From an uncultured Pseudomonadota bacterium (GTDB taxonomy: Bacteria; Pseudomonadota; Alphaproteobacteria; RF32; CAG-239), in assembly GCA_902799835.1 (NCBI GenBank), contig CADCCF010000004.1, positions 86,032 to 150,031 on the forward strand: a stretch of DNA of 64,000 nt. The letters run 5' to 3'. A model generated the notes under the pieces. The model was not told the DNA's origin. It ran no database searches and saw only the letters and a list, made by a program, of their open reading frames with translations. Every line of letters begins with the position of its first letter. Within the stretch, counting starts at the first letter, position 1. Made by a program: the position numbers and the translations under genes. This document shows positions 45,285 through 54,891 of this stretch, piece by piece.

Positions 45285-46634
45285 CTAAGCCGACTTTTTG
45301 GTCTTTTTAGCGGTTTTCTCTTCTTCCATTTTATACAATTCTTCAACCGAAACTTTTTTCTCATTTAGTTTGGCCAAAGACAAAATGTGATCAATAATCT
45401 TTTCCTCAAAAATGGGAGCTTTCAAAGCTTCAACCGCATTTTTGTTCTTGAGGTAATAATCCAAAACCAACTGCTCTTGACCGGGATAACGACGAGCTTC
45501 GTTCATAATAGCAGCATTAATATCTTCCGGCTTAATTGTAACTTTAGCATCTTGCCCAACCTCAGAGAGCAACAAACCTAATTTTACTCTGCGAATGGCA
45601 ATATCCTTGTACTCTTTAAGCAAATCAGCTTCTTTCTTGGATTTTTCTTCTTCATCCAAACGCCCCATTTTCTTGGCTTGTTCATACTGCTGAACAATTG
45701 CATTATATTCGGCATCAACCAAAGAATTAGGAACCTCAAAACTATATTCCTTGTCTAAAACATCCAACAATTGGCGTTTCAGTTTCATTCTTGAGGCATT
45801 ATCATAATCAGCTTTGATACGTGAAGACAAATTCTCTTTCAACTTGTCCAAGCTTTCAGCACCTAATGACTTGGCCAACTCATCATTAATCTCGATTTCT
45901 TTGGGTTCACGAACTTCTCTGACGCTAACAGCAAAAACTGCATCTTTGCCGGCCAAATCTTTGGCGTGATAGTTCTCAGGGAATTTTACCTTTACATCAA
46001 CTTTATCACCGGCCGATGAACCGATCAACTGATCCTCAAATCCCGGAATGAACGAATTTGAGCCCAATTCCAAAGGATAATCACTCCCTTTTCCACCATT
46101 AAACTCAACTCCGTCAACCGATCCCGTAAAATCAATCATTACGGTATCACCTTTGGCAGCTTTTTTGCCGTCAACCTTAACTGTTTGCTTACGGCTCTGT
46201 GCCAGGTAATTAACTGCCTTGTCAACTTCTTCAGCCGGAACATCGGCAGTCAATTTTTCCAAAGATATTTTTGAAAAATCACCGATTTTGATTTCAGGCA
46301 AAACTTCAACATTTACTTCAAATTCAAGGTCTTTTCCCTCATCAAAGCTCAATATTTTCACTGAGGGCTGATTAACCGGACGCAATTTATTGCTTGATAC
46401 AGCCTCATTGGTACCCTTGCGAATCATTTCATCCATAACTTCGCCCATAACCTCGTTATGATACTTCTTTTCAATCATTGACAAGGGAGCCTTACCGGCA
46501 CGAAAACCCTGAATTTTTGCTTTTTTTGCCACATTTGCCAACCTACTGCTGTATTCTTTAGACACATCACTGTTATCGGCAACAACTTTGTAAGATTTAT
46601 TTAAGCCATTAGCTTTTAACTCGGTAACTTTCAT
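45285..46634 (-). CDS. tig: Trigger factor
   Basis: Ribosome-associated chaperone and peptidyl-prolyl isomerase. 449 residues with an N-terminal ribosome-binding domain (FRAGKAPLSMIEKKY, corresponding to the GFRxGKxP signature), a FKBP-like middle domain (about 150-240; GDTVMIDFTGSVDG) and a helical C-terminal chaperone domain. The C-terminus is Lys/Thr-rich. It follows tRNA-Leu, an arrangement seen in alphaproteobacteria. Confidence 0.95.
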   Translation of the reverse strand: MKVTELKANGLNKSYKVVADNSDVSKEYSSRLANVAKKAKIQGFRAGKAPLSMIEKKYHNEVMGEVMDEMIRKGTNEAVSSNKLRPVNQPSVKILSFDEGKDLEFEVNVEVLPEIKIGDFSKISLEKLTADVPAEEVDKAVNYLAQSRKQTVKVDGKKAAKGDTVMIDFTGSVDGVEFNGGKGSDYPLELGSNSFIPGFEDQLIGSSAGDKVDVKVKFPENYHAKDLAGKDAVFAVSVREVREPKEIEINDELAKSLGAESLDKLKENLSSRIKADYDNASRMKLKRQLLDVLDKEYSFEVPNSLVDAEYNAIVQQYEQAKKMGRLDEEEKSKKEADLLKEYKDIAIRRVKLGLLLSEVGQDAKVTIKPEDINAAIMNEARRYPGQEQLVLDYYLKNKNAVEALKAPIFEEKIIDHILSLAKLNEKKVSVEELYKMEEEKTAKKTKKSA

Positions 46635-46695
46635 CTATACTCTCTTTTGCTATTAAAATTGAACCAATGCCATACCAACTGCTTGTTATTCAATT

Positions 46696-46780
46696 TGGTG
46701 CGGGTGAAGGGACTTGAACCCCCACGCCTTGCGGCACCAGATCCTAAGTCTGGCGCGTCTACCAATTCCGCCACACCCGC
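46696..46780 (-). tRNA. tRNA-Leu (anticodon TAG)
   Basis: An 85-base class II tRNA. The acceptor GCGGGTG pairs with CACCCGC, the anticodon loop CTTAGGA carries TAG, the long variable arm TGCCGCAAGGCGT is present, the T-arm contains GGTTCAAGTCC, and CCA is encoded. Minus-strand promoter elements TTGATT-N16-TACTAT lie roughly 45 to 75 bases upstream. Confidence 0.96.
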
Positions 46781-46947
46781 TTTTTTTTATCCAAGCCTTT
46801 GGTATAAACCTAATAATTGCCTGCATAGTACCTGTTTTTTTTTAATAATCAAGCATAAATTCACAATGCAAACAAAATTATTGTAATATGTTTTTAACTT
46901 TTGTAGTATATCTTAAAATAAAAAATATTGTTTTGAGGTGTTTTGAT

Positions 46948-48345
46948 ATGATGTTTTCCCGTCATTTTACTAAAGTTTTGCTTTCGGCAACCGCATTGAG
47001 CATGCTTTCAGCTTGTGCCATTTTTGATAAAAAGGATACGGCTGAACCGTCTAACTGGTTTATGAACATGCTTGAAAAAGATGGTCAATCCGATGCCGAA
47101 AAAGCCAGTTTAGCCTATCTGGAAGGTAATTTTGACAAAGCTTTGACCCTAACCTCAGATTCGCTTAAAGCCAATCCTCGCAACCAACAAGCTCTGCTGG
47201 TTGGCGCTTTGTCGGCCGAAAAGCTTGGACGTTACAACAAAGCTCGTCAATATTATGAAGATTTGATTGTTATTGACGGTCAGGAGACCTCTATTCTCGG
47301 AACGCCCAACAATCAACCGCAAAAAATATCGACCACAGCTAAAACCCGTTTACGCTCTTTGACCATTTCACAAACTAATTTGACCATTGAAAACAAAGAT
47401 GGTTCCAAATCATTCTCAATTTCTAAGCAGGCCGGAGCTCAGCAAAGCAAACAAGCTATCAACAAAGCCTTGACCAAGAAATCACCGGCTACTGCCAAAA
47501 AAACTAATATTGACAATTTGTTCCCCGGCAATCAACAAAATATCGTTTCGCGTTTCTTGATATTGAAAGAATTAGCCGAGAAAGACTTTATCACTAAGGA
47601 AGAATTTTTATCTCGCCGTCAAGCCAATCTCGGCGGATTGTTACCTTTGACCAACAAAGCCCCCGGAATAGGAATCGATCAACCGGTTCCTTCGCCTGAA
47701 CTGATTATTGAACGTTTGGAGATTCTTAAAGATGGTGTTGAAAATCGTGCCATCACTCCTCGCGAATTTTCGGCAGAGCGCGATGTTATTATCGAAGCTC
47801 TGATGTCGCCTAATCCGCGTAATCGCATAAAAAACCAAGCTCCGTCCAAAAATATTCTTGATGCGGCAAAAGATTTGCGCCGATTAGAAGCTTTATATAA
47901 TATGGGTTTGATTACCGATTCCGAACGCGAAAAAGAAAAGAAAGCTATTGAAAAATATTTAGGCATAAGACATGATGAACCGGTAGCAAATTCTTCCGTT
48001 TCTGCTCCTGTTCCTGTTGTAGCACCTGTTAATGGAACTGTTGTTGCTCCGACAACAACTTCTGTTGCGGTTGAAGCCCCTGCCCCGTTGGCCGTACAAG
48101 TGGCTGTACCTGAACAAGTATCAGTTCCGGTTGCCGTATCTGTTCCGGAACAAATTCAGATTCCGGCCACGGTAACTGCTCCGGCTCCGCTCCAAGTTCC
48201 GGCTTCAGTTCAGGTTACCGCACCGGCAGCTTTTTCAGCTCCGGCACCGACAGATGCGGTTGCAGCTCCTCAATCCGCTCCTGCTCTAGGAAACAAAGAA
48301 ACCAAGCTTGACACAACAACTCCCGATGTCAGCAGTCCTTTTTAG
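46948..48345 (+). CDS. Lipoprotein with TPR and SHOCT-like repeats and a Val/Pro/Ala-rich tail
   Basis: About 465 residues. The start at ATG 46948 follows GAGGTG; the lipobox is SMLSAC. Residues 40-90 form a TPR-like pair (LAYLEGNFDKALTLTSDSLK; LGRYNKARQYYEDLIVI). Three SHOCT-like short helical hairpins follow: LKELAEKDFITKEEFLSRR, LEILKDGVENRAITPREF and LEALYNMGLITDSEREKEK. The last 130 residues are low-complexity Val/Pro/Ala with repeated VPV and APAP, probably a periplasm-spanning or wall-binding linker. Function unknown; an envelope scaffold is likely. Confidence 0.8.
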   Translation: MMFSRHFTKVLLSATALSMLSACAIFDKKDTAEPSNWFMNMLEKDGQSDAEKASLAYLEGNFDKALTLTSDSLKANPRNQQALLVGALSAEKLGRYNKARQYYEDLIVIDGQETSILGTPNNQPQKISTTAKTRLRSLTISQTNLTIENKDGSKSFSISKQAGAQQSKQAINKALTKKSPATAKKTNIDNLFPGNQQNIVSRFLILKELAEKDFITKEEFLSRRQANLGGLLPLTNKAPGIGIDQPVPSPELIIERLEILKDGVENRAITPREFSAERDVIIEALMSPNPRNRIKNQAPSKNILDAAKDLRRLEALYNMGLITDSEREKEKKAIEKYLGIRHDEPVANSSVSAPVPVVAPVNGTVVAPTTTSVAVEAPAPLAVQVAVPEQVSVPVAVSVPEQIQIPATVTAPAPLQVPASVQVTAPAAFSAPAPTDAVAAPQSAPALGNKETKLDTTTPDVSSPF

Positions 48346-48350
48346 TTAAC

Positions 48351-50153
48351 TTAGAAATAGTATCGTAACCCCAGAGAATACTCTTGGGCATTTTTGCCTT
48401 TGGTATCAACAAACTCTCCGCTTAAAGCAATTGACCAGTCTTTTGCTATGATATAATTAATTTCACCATTATATTTGATTTGACTAAAGTTCTTTTGCGT
48501 AGCTATTTGCGGCTCAATCTCAAACAATACTCGCCAGCTATGCCAACTCCACAAAGCTCCTAAATCCACCCCCAACGCTCCGTATGAATTATGGGCAATT
48601 CCGCCGCCATATCCCAATCTGTTGTTAACCAAGGCAAAAAAGCGTACATTTTCGCCTAAGTCAAATGCACCACCGCCACCGACCATAAAATTACCGACAT
48701 AATGTTCGCGCTCATCAGAAGGATTCTGCCAACGCTCAACATTAAGGTCCAATTGAAACGAGGTTGGCCTAAACATTACATCAATCGGTGAAATCGAGCG
48801 AATACTTAAGACATCAAATTTATGCATCACCAATTTGTTGCGTTCAGCATAATGCCGCCACTCCTGGTTTAAGAAATTTATTTGCGCACCTTTTATCAAA
48901 CCATAATCATTGTCGGTCAATGACTGATAAGCCGGACGCAATTCAATTTTTTCAAACACTTCGCCATTGCGCTCACCGCCACCGGCTACCAATCTTTTGG
49001 ACTCGTGAGCTTGGATAGGATTTTTGCCATCACTCAACTCGGCAATACTCCCCTTATCCTTAAACCCGCTTCTTGCTCGTAACACCTCAAAACTCTGCTT
49101 ACGATAATCTTTCAACTCTAGTTTTTTTGCCACCCATTGATATTGCACAAACTGATAAGCCGTTTCCCACACATCGGCCTTTTGTGCCATAGACAACTCA
49201 TCGCTCAAATGATAATCTTTAGCTTTGATAGCTTGCCTATAAATTTCACGTTGCTCATCCGTCATCATTTTATAGCGATGTTTAATTTTATTTTGGCGTG
49301 ATGGACGATAATTTATTTCTTTAACCAACCCTTTTTTGCGTGCTACCGCCTTAAAACTATCCAAAGGAATCACCCACGTCTTAAACTTTTGCGCTAATTT
49401 AAGTTCCGGACGCACCGCATCAATCATCTCTAAAAGCATATAAGAACAATTGCGGCTGAAAAAATAATAGCGCGATTGGGTTTGCCCGATTTCCCACAAA
49501 TGCGCTACCATAAAATCCAACTCTTCTTGGCTGAAATTAAGCGTCAACTCCCAAATATCACGATTTTCAATATTGTTATAGGTATTGATAATATCATAAT
49601 AAGGCTTTACCGTAAACCCGCCGAAATACAGCCCAAACAAACCTTTGATGGCATAAGCCGCCCCTGCTTCTTCACCGGTAAAAGCACCATAATTGGCTCC
49701 ATGTGCCAGCATTTGCGTGCCTTTGCGCTTGGTATCAATTCTCAAAAGCGTATGTCCGAACATTGATGACGGATTGTTCATATAGGCATCGGTAAACAAC
49801 AAAGTTACATCTTTAGGCTGTAAATCTGCTTTAAATTGGTCATATTCCTCACATTTGGGAAAAGCCTTTTGCACTAATCCTCTTTTTTGTAGATATAAAT
49901 AGCGTGCCGGAAAAACACATTGCTTTGTTGTATCATTTCCCTCAAACAGCTCAATAGTTGCTTGCAATTCGGCTAAAGGATTGGTCTTACCGTCTTCGCT
50001 CAAAAAGAAATTAGGTGAATCTATTGAACTCTCGCCGTTCTGATAATGCCCCAAAGCCAGCCATGCCTCATCAACTTCAGCTGCTACAACAAAAAAAGGA
50101 AAAAATAAAGTTATAAAAAAAAGAAGATAGTGCATATTCGTTTTTATCATCAA
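48351..50153 (-). CDS. DUF4105 outer-membrane/periplasmic protein
   Basis: 600 residues with a signal peptide (ends FFVVAAE). The central part matches DUF4105: LLFTDAYMNNPSSMFGHTLL, NRDIWELTLNFSQEE, then FFSRNCSYMLLEMID, with a Cys/His/Asn arrangement recalling the NlpC-like LRAT papain fold. The C-terminal 200 residues read as alternating strands ending in SLGLRYYF, so a beta-barrel is likely. Enzymatic role not established. Confidence 0.8.
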   Translation of the reverse strand: MMIKTNMHYLLFFITLFFPFFVVAAEVDEAWLALGHYQNGESSIDSPNFFLSEDGKTNPLAELQATIELFEGNDTTKQCVFPARYLYLQKRGLVQKAFPKCEEYDQFKADLQPKDVTLLFTDAYMNNPSSMFGHTLLRIDTKRKGTQMLAHGANYGAFTGEEAGAAYAIKGLFGLYFGGFTVKPYYDIINTYNNIENRDIWELTLNFSQEELDFMVAHLWEIGQTQSRYYFFSRNCSYMLLEMIDAVRPELKLAQKFKTWVIPLDSFKAVARKKGLVKEINYRPSRQNKIKHRYKMMTDEQREIYRQAIKAKDYHLSDELSMAQKADVWETAYQFVQYQWVAKKLELKDYRKQSFEVLRARSGFKDKGSIAELSDGKNPIQAHESKRLVAGGGERNGEVFEKIELRPAYQSLTDNDYGLIKGAQINFLNQEWRHYAERNKLVMHKFDVLSIRSISPIDVMFRPTSFQLDLNVERWQNPSDEREHYVGNFMVGGGGAFDLGENVRFFALVNNRLGYGGGIAHNSYGALGVDLGALWSWHSWRVLFEIEPQIATQKNFSQIKYNGEINYIIAKDWSIALSGEFVDTKGKNAQEYSLGLRYYF

Positions 50154-50179
50154 AATAATTCGGAGAATATCACATATTA

Positions 50180-50310
50180 AAAAAAGCTCGGATGGTGGAA
50201 TTTATAGAGTAACTTTAAGGGGCGATAAAAATTTTAGTGTAGATAGACCTACATGAATTTTTATCGTCCCCGTCAAAATTGCTCTAGAAAACCTCCAGAT
50301 GAGCTTTTTA
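50180..50310 (-). terminator. 131-base near-complete imperfect hairpin downstream of the DUF3015 gene
   Basis: The arms 50180-50233 and 50256-50310 are complementary along almost their whole length with scattered mismatches. The inner part, GCGATAAAAATT with its partner, is nearly perfect. On the minus strand it ends GAGCTTTTTTT, so it can act as a terminator, though it is far longer than needed. Confidence 0.6.
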
Positions 50311-50760
50311 TGCTAATTGCATAATTGATAAGGTAAGATCTACAGCATCTACATCATTGCTGGCAAACAAAACACCGAAGTTGTCTTGAATTTTAACAGC
50401 CAAGGTATTTTCATCAACATTCAAAATACCGGCAACAGTTTTGATGGTCTCACCGTTTCCTTGAGCAGCATCATAAGCAAATTGCTCCATGTTGTTCTCT
50501 AAGAAAGCCAAGAGCATTCTTCCTGTACCACCTGAAACGCGACCATTAGGATCACAACCTGAAGTACCGGTAGTAATACCGAAAGTTTGAGTTCCGAAAG
50601 TTCCGTTAGTAGTAACAGCCAAAACTTGCGGGATAATACCGGATTGACCACGCCAAGCCATTGAACCCAAACCGCAACCGGTTGAATCATAAGCATTGGC
50701 ATTTGAGCTTAAAGCCAATACGCCAGCAGCAACTGCTGACAAAAGATAGATTTTTTTCAT
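50308..50760 (-). CDS. DUF3015 family exported protein
   Basis: 150 residues with a signal peptide (ends SSNANA), then the family's DSTGCGLGSMAWRGQSG and QVLAVTTNGTFGTQTFGITT blocks and a two-Cys pattern (TGCG, SGCD). The start is ATG 50760, with GGAGAGTGGACTA just upstream; a longer reading to 50838 is rejected. The family is small, periplasmic and of unknown function. Confidence 0.85.
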   Translation of the reverse strand: MKKIYLLSAVAAGVLALSSNANAYDSTGCGLGSMAWRGQSGIIPQVLAVTTNGTFGTQTFGITTGTSGCDPNGRVSGGTGRMLLAFLENNMEQFAYDAAQGNGETIKTVAGILNVDENTLAVKIQDNFGVLFASNDVDAVDLTLSIMQLA

Positions 50761-50900
50761 TAGTCCACTCTCCAAAAAAAATTCACAGTACTTTGCTAGG
50801 CTACCACATTTTTCTGATATTCCCAGCCTAAAGCACAACTTTTCCCCTGTAAATTTTTTAATACCAAATTAGCTGATATTCTAAAATAACAAAAAACTCA

Positions 50901-51545
50901 TCAAAGTTCCTGCAAAACATCGATCAACAGTTTATCTTTTGTAATCAATACGGCCTCTCCGCCAAAATCTTTTATTTTATCCAAGATTTTCGAACTGTCA
51001 TCAATCCACAAGAAATCGCTTGATTTAACTCCAAAATATTTTTCAAGCTTGGCAATAAAAGATGGTGATTGTTTGGAACAATATACACCATCATCCAGAG
51101 TATCATAAATATCAAACACCTCAAACGGTAGTTGACTGGATACGACATCAAACTTTGCTTTCAAAACTTTATTCAAATGAGCCCTATGATTATTGCTGCA
51201 AATACAAATGTTGTACTTTTGATTTAATTCTTTCAATTTTGCTAAAATTCCGCTTTCATCTGACTTAAGATGCGAATAATCAACATGTTCAACCATCTTT
51301 AAGATAAATTCATCAGTTGTAAGACTTATCTTTTCTGCCACAAACTCAATATAATTGCAAAAACTTTTAATCGGCTTATCACGAGTACAATCTTCCACAC
51401 TGGTAAACTTTTCATCTTGCAGGCCGAAATCATCACACACATCATTAAATGCATAAACCATAGCATTAACATCCAACTCGGTAGGATTATACAAAACCCC
51501 ATCACAATCGATGATAATCAACTTAGGTTTAATATTTCTACACAT
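50901..51545 (-). CDS. HAD-superfamily hydrolase
   Basis: About 214 residues. Motif I is IIIDCDGVLYN (Asp13 nucleophile, Asp15), motif II-like is ICICSNNHRAH, the motif III Lys is in CSKQSP, and motif IV is FLWIDDSSKIL. A small helical cap lies between I and II. It fits phosphoglycolate-phosphatase-like enzymes; substrate unknown. ATG 51545 is preferred over GTG 51548. Confidence 0.85.
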   Translation of the reverse strand: MCRNIKPKLIIIDCDGVLYNPTELDVNAMVYAFNDVCDDFGLQDEKFTSVEDCTRDKPIKSFCNYIEFVAEKISLTTDEFILKMVEHVDYSHLKSDESGILAKLKELNQKYNICICSNNHRAHLNKVLKAKFDVVSSQLPFEVFDIYDTLDDGVYCSKQSPSFIAKLEKYFGVKSSDFLWIDDSSKILDKIKDFGGEAVLITKDKLLIDVLQEL

Positions 51546-51607
51546 CACCGCTTATCTGACAGTTATCTAATCTAAAATATCAAAATCAACACTGACCAAT
51601 TTCTTTT

Positions 51608-52606
51608 TTACAAATATCTTGTTGCACAATTGTTATTTTGTCCAATACTTGTACGAGAATTCATTTTCTTTACTGTATCAACTGGAAGTCTCAAAACTCC
51701 TGCCAAGTCATCTAATGATTGTCCAGTAGCTTTTGCAATCATACTAAATGAAATGGGATGATCCGATTTTTCCCGCACTTCTTTTGATAAAGCTATCATT
51801 TTTTCTGAATCATAATCCAGCAATTTTGAAGCCAAAGCCCATAATGTTAAATATTCGTGAGGATAGCGATGATCTTTTACAGCATGCCTTCCATCTTCCA
51901 ATGATAAACCTTCAACTCCTTTATTTCCATAAGCGGTTAAAGCATCGATCAAAGAAATTTTCATAAAAGTCCTAGCCTCTCCCCCATCTTTTTCATGAGC
52001 ACCTGACGATAATCTTTCTAATAAACCATCATTATTTTTATACACATGACAATAAGGATTAACAGCGAAACACTCTCCTTTACCATCCCATATATTTATC
52101 ATAAAATTATCATCTTTGACTTTTGGCATAGGTATTAACTCAAGTTTTTCCTTATCAATATTAACACCCTTTATGCCTAAATCCTCTAATTCTTCTCTCA
52201 ATTCACGCAACACGTTATTTTTTCTAATAACATCTATATCATTTGTTAGCACTATTTTACCATCAACCTCAACGACATCATCTTTTTGCCCAACCAACAT
52301 CTTTCTTTGTTTTTCATCTAACGAGGCAAAAAAATCTTCAGATGTACGTTCGGCCAACCCGCCTAAAGCTCCTAATCCATCAGAATTTCCTTTTCTGTTT
52401 TTACGCAAAATACGACCGACATAAACATCTGCCAACATATCACTTATCGTTTTTCCTTCCTTGACTTCACCAGTATAAATAGTAACATTAGCACCACTAT
52501 TTAATACATTTGAACGAACACGATCATTCTTCAATAATTCCGCACGTTCTTCCCCTTTTGGGGTGTTTGCAATCCTATTTAATGTTACCTGTTGAATAGA
52601 AGTCAT
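51608..52606 (-). CDS. Nudix-like hydrolase with an insertion in the Nudix box
   Basis: 332 residues. Residues 82-90 read GGLAERTSE, like the first half of a Nudix box (GG-x2-E-x-GE), and residues 134-145 read RELREELEDLGI, like the second half (REUxEExGU). About 43 residues separate them instead of the usual few, so the active site could still form across a loop. The C-terminal 120 residues are helical and unrelated to known domains I recognise. The start is ATG 52606, with GAGG upstream. Cytosolic by sequence; substrate unknown. Confidence 0.55.
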   Translation of the reverse strand: MTSIQQVTLNRIANTPKGEERAELLKNDRVRSNVLNSGANVTIYTGEVKEGKTISDMLADVYVGRILRKNRKGNSDGLGALGGLAERTSEDFFASLDEKQRKMLVGQKDDVVEVDGKIVLTNDIDVIRKNNVLRELREELEDLGIKGVNIDKEKLELIPMPKVKDDNFMINIWDGKGECFAVNPYCHVYKNNDGLLERLSSGAHEKDGGEARTFMKISLIDALTAYGNKGVEGLSLEDGRHAVKDHRYPHEYLTLWALASKLLDYDSEKMIALSKEVREKSDHPISFSMIAKATGQSLDDLAGVLRLPVDTVKKMNSRTSIGQNNNCATRYL

Positions 52607-52703
52607 ATCATACCTCACTAATTAAATGTTTATCTGCTACAATACGTTTAGCATACCACACAATACAATTATTTGCAACATTTAATTAACAAGCCACCGA
52701 AGT

Positions 52704-53366
52704 CTAATTAAACGGGTTAAAATCGGTTCCATTATCATAGAAATCTTCTTTTTCTATTTTTTTAACCCAATTAATAACCAAACATGTAAAGGGAGTTAAT
52801 ATGATTTCTACTCCAGTTTTGGAAATCCAACCAACGATAACACCTTGCAACAACTGGTCTGTCGGGATAATACCCGCCAATCCGATAACATAAAAAATCG
52901 ATGTATCGACCAACTCGCCTACAACCGTCGATAAAATTGTGCGCAACGGCAAAAATCTTCCTTTAGTCCATATCTTAATTTTGGCCAAAACATAATTATT
53001 TGACATATCACCAAAATAGGCTGCTATACGTGCACCAACAACCACTTGAGGAACAATGGCAAAAACCGTTTTATAAGCATCATTATTTTCAAAAAAATAA
53101 GCTGGCGGAACAGCCCACATCAACTGTGTAAAACAAGCCACCAAAACACTTGCAAATAAAGTATACTGGGCAACGCGTTTAGCCTTAGTATAGCCATAAA
53201 TCTCGGTTACCGCATCTGAAATAATATAAACTACCGGAAAATAAATAATCGTAACCGGAACGCCATATCCGAAAAAATCAATTATCTTACCGGCTGTCAT
53301 ATCCGACAAAATTTGAAAAGAAACATTCAGTACCAAAAACAAGGTTAATAATTTATATTCTTTCAT
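52704..53366 (-). CDS. Queuosine precursor transporter (YhhQ/VUT family)
   Basis: 220 residues with six membrane helices and the family's signature blocks (ILSDMTAGKIIDFFG; YIISDAVTEIYGYTKAKRV; GELVDTSIFY). Imports preQ0/preQ1 or queuine for tRNA modification. ATG 53366 follows AGGG on the minus strand, and the gene is 23 bases after the deaminase gene, so cotranscription is likely. No preQ1 riboswitch is visible in that short gap. Confidence 0.9.
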   Translation of the reverse strand: MKEYKLLTLFLVLNVSFQILSDMTAGKIIDFFGYGVPVTIIYFPVVYIISDAVTEIYGYTKAKRVAQYTLFASVLVACFTQLMWAVPPAYFFENNDAYKTVFAIVPQVVVGARIAAYFGDMSNNYVLAKIKIWTKGRFLPLRTILSTVVGELVDTSIFYVIGLAGIIPTDQLLQGVIVGWISKTGVEIILTPFTCLVINWVKKIEKEDFYDNGTDFNPFN

Positions 53367-53389
53367 CAAAGCCCTTAAAGCGAAAACTA

Positions 53390-53866
53390 TTATTTCTTGT
53401 TATATTCCAAAACCTCGTCATTAACAAAAACCAGTTCTACTCCGGCTTGCGCAAACATTTCTTCTGATTCTTGTCCGGCATGATATTTTCTCTCGGCAAT
53501 AACTTTTTTTATCCCGCATGAAATCAACAACATTGCACAAGTGCGACATGGTGTCATTCCGACATAAATCGTTGCCCCGTCAATTGCCACTCCTCTTTTA
53601 GCGGCTTGACAAATAGCATTTTGCTCGGCATGCACTGTTCTGATACAATGATCATGCAACTGTCCGTCTGCCTCATAGGATGCTCTAATCAAGTGTCCGA
53701 CATCATCGCAATGTGGCAATCCGGCCGGCGCTCCCACATATCCTGTACACAAAATTTGATTATCTTTTACAATAACACAAGCACATTTGCCGCGATCACA
53801 AGTTGCTCTTTTTTGCAAAGCATGCATAACTTCCAAAAAATATTCATCCCAAGTCGGTCTTGCCAT
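53390..53866 (-). CDS. Deoxycytidylate (dCMP) deaminase, ComEB-like
   Basis: 158-residue zinc deaminase converting dCMP to dUMP for dTTP synthesis. Zinc and catalytic residues are present: H79-A-E81 and P-C107-x2-C110. The N-terminal CDRGKCACVIVKD and CTGYVGAPAG blocks are typical of the family. Likely first gene of a two-gene unit with the queuosine transporter. Confidence 0.93.
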   Translation of the reverse strand: MARPTWDEYFLEVMHALQKRATCDRGKCACVIVKDNQILCTGYVGAPAGLPHCDDVGHLIRASYEADGQLHDHCIRTVHAEQNAICQAAKRGVAIDGATIYVGMTPCRTCAMLLISCGIKKVIAERKYHAGQESEEMFAQAGVELVFVNDEVLEYNKK

Positions 53867-53946
53867 CTTATAGTCCTCCGCAGATTATCTGATATGCTCA
53901 AAAGTCTAATGCGATATTATTTTATTGTAAAGCAATATTTTACAAG

Positions 53947-54774
53947 CTATTTATAATCAAAACCATTAATTGTAACTTTAGTAGTATAAAGCACAAAGCA
54001 TTTGCCGGGATTATTCCCGCTGACAATCATATTTTCATGTACTTGATTTTTACGAGTTCCGGTACTCAACCCCAATTCCGGTACATCAACCAAAATACCC
54101 TCCAATGAAATAACATCACCTTTTATCAGCATACTCAATGCCCTATTTATATTTTCGGTTGCCGGAATTGGATGATAATTATTTTTTTCAGTCTCATTTA
54201 TGTAAGGACTGCATTTTTCATAATTTTCTTTGCTCTTTTGAAAATCTTTTTCGCCCTGAAAACCTGACATAAATGATGTTTTATACTTTACTCCTTTACA
54301 CAAAACACTCCCCATTCGTTCTTCATGCTCAAAATCAAACATATCAAACACTTGAGTTTCTGCCATTTTTCCAATAACGATAAAAATATCACGCGGCACC
54401 AAATTTATATAACTTCCCTGCTCCTGCCAACGATAAATTTTATTTAACAAACCATCATAATTATCAACTATTCCTACTCTTCCGGTAACTTTATAAGCAA
54501 CCTTGGGCTCAAGTATGTACAATCTGCCATTGCGATTTATTTCAATATCAGGAAGATTAATATCTTCAAAAAAATCTTGTGTTGATATTTCTTGATTTGA
54601 TTGTGTTTTTTCCCCAATCGCCCAAGGATAAACCAATCTTTTCCAATATTGCGGATAGCAAAATACCCAAACAACTAAAAGAGAGCATAAAATCTTCACC
54701 AGTTTCAAACTTCGCTGTCGTTTGCCCTCTTCCAATCTGTTTTGTTTAATTCTTTTCCGCCACAATTTATGCAT
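53947..54774 (-). CDS. Membrane-anchored hypothetical protein
   Basis: 275 residues from ATG 54774 (AAGG upstream). A basic N-terminus, one membrane helix (about 27-42, LVKILCSLLVVWVFCYP), then a soluble domain with an IPATENINRALSMLIKGDVI-type segment and EGILVDV. By eye this resembles a widespread uncharacterised family ending in H/N-x-IPA and GDxVxLxG blocks. A longer reading to 54852 is less likely. Function unknown. Confidence 0.7.
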   Translation of the reverse strand: MHKLWRKRIKQNRLEEGKRQRSLKLVKILCSLLVVWVFCYPQYWKRLVYPWAIGEKTQSNQEISTQDFFEDINLPDIEINRNGRLYILEPKVAYKVTGRVGIVDNYDGLLNKIYRWQEQGSYINLVPRDIFIVIGKMAETQVFDMFDFEHEERMGSVLCKGVKYKTSFMSGFQGEKDFQKSKENYEKCSPYINETEKNNYHPIPATENINRALSMLIKGDVISLEGILVDVPELGLSTGTRKNQVHENMIVSGNNPGKCFVLYTTKVTINGFDYK

Positions 54775-54891
54775 TAGCTTAACCTTTTTTAAGGTAAAAT
54801 ATTCTTTCCAAATATCAATAAAAAAATTAAACAACGTCGTGCCCGATCCCATCGGCTCACGACGTTATTCTCTCATAAACCAACCATACAA

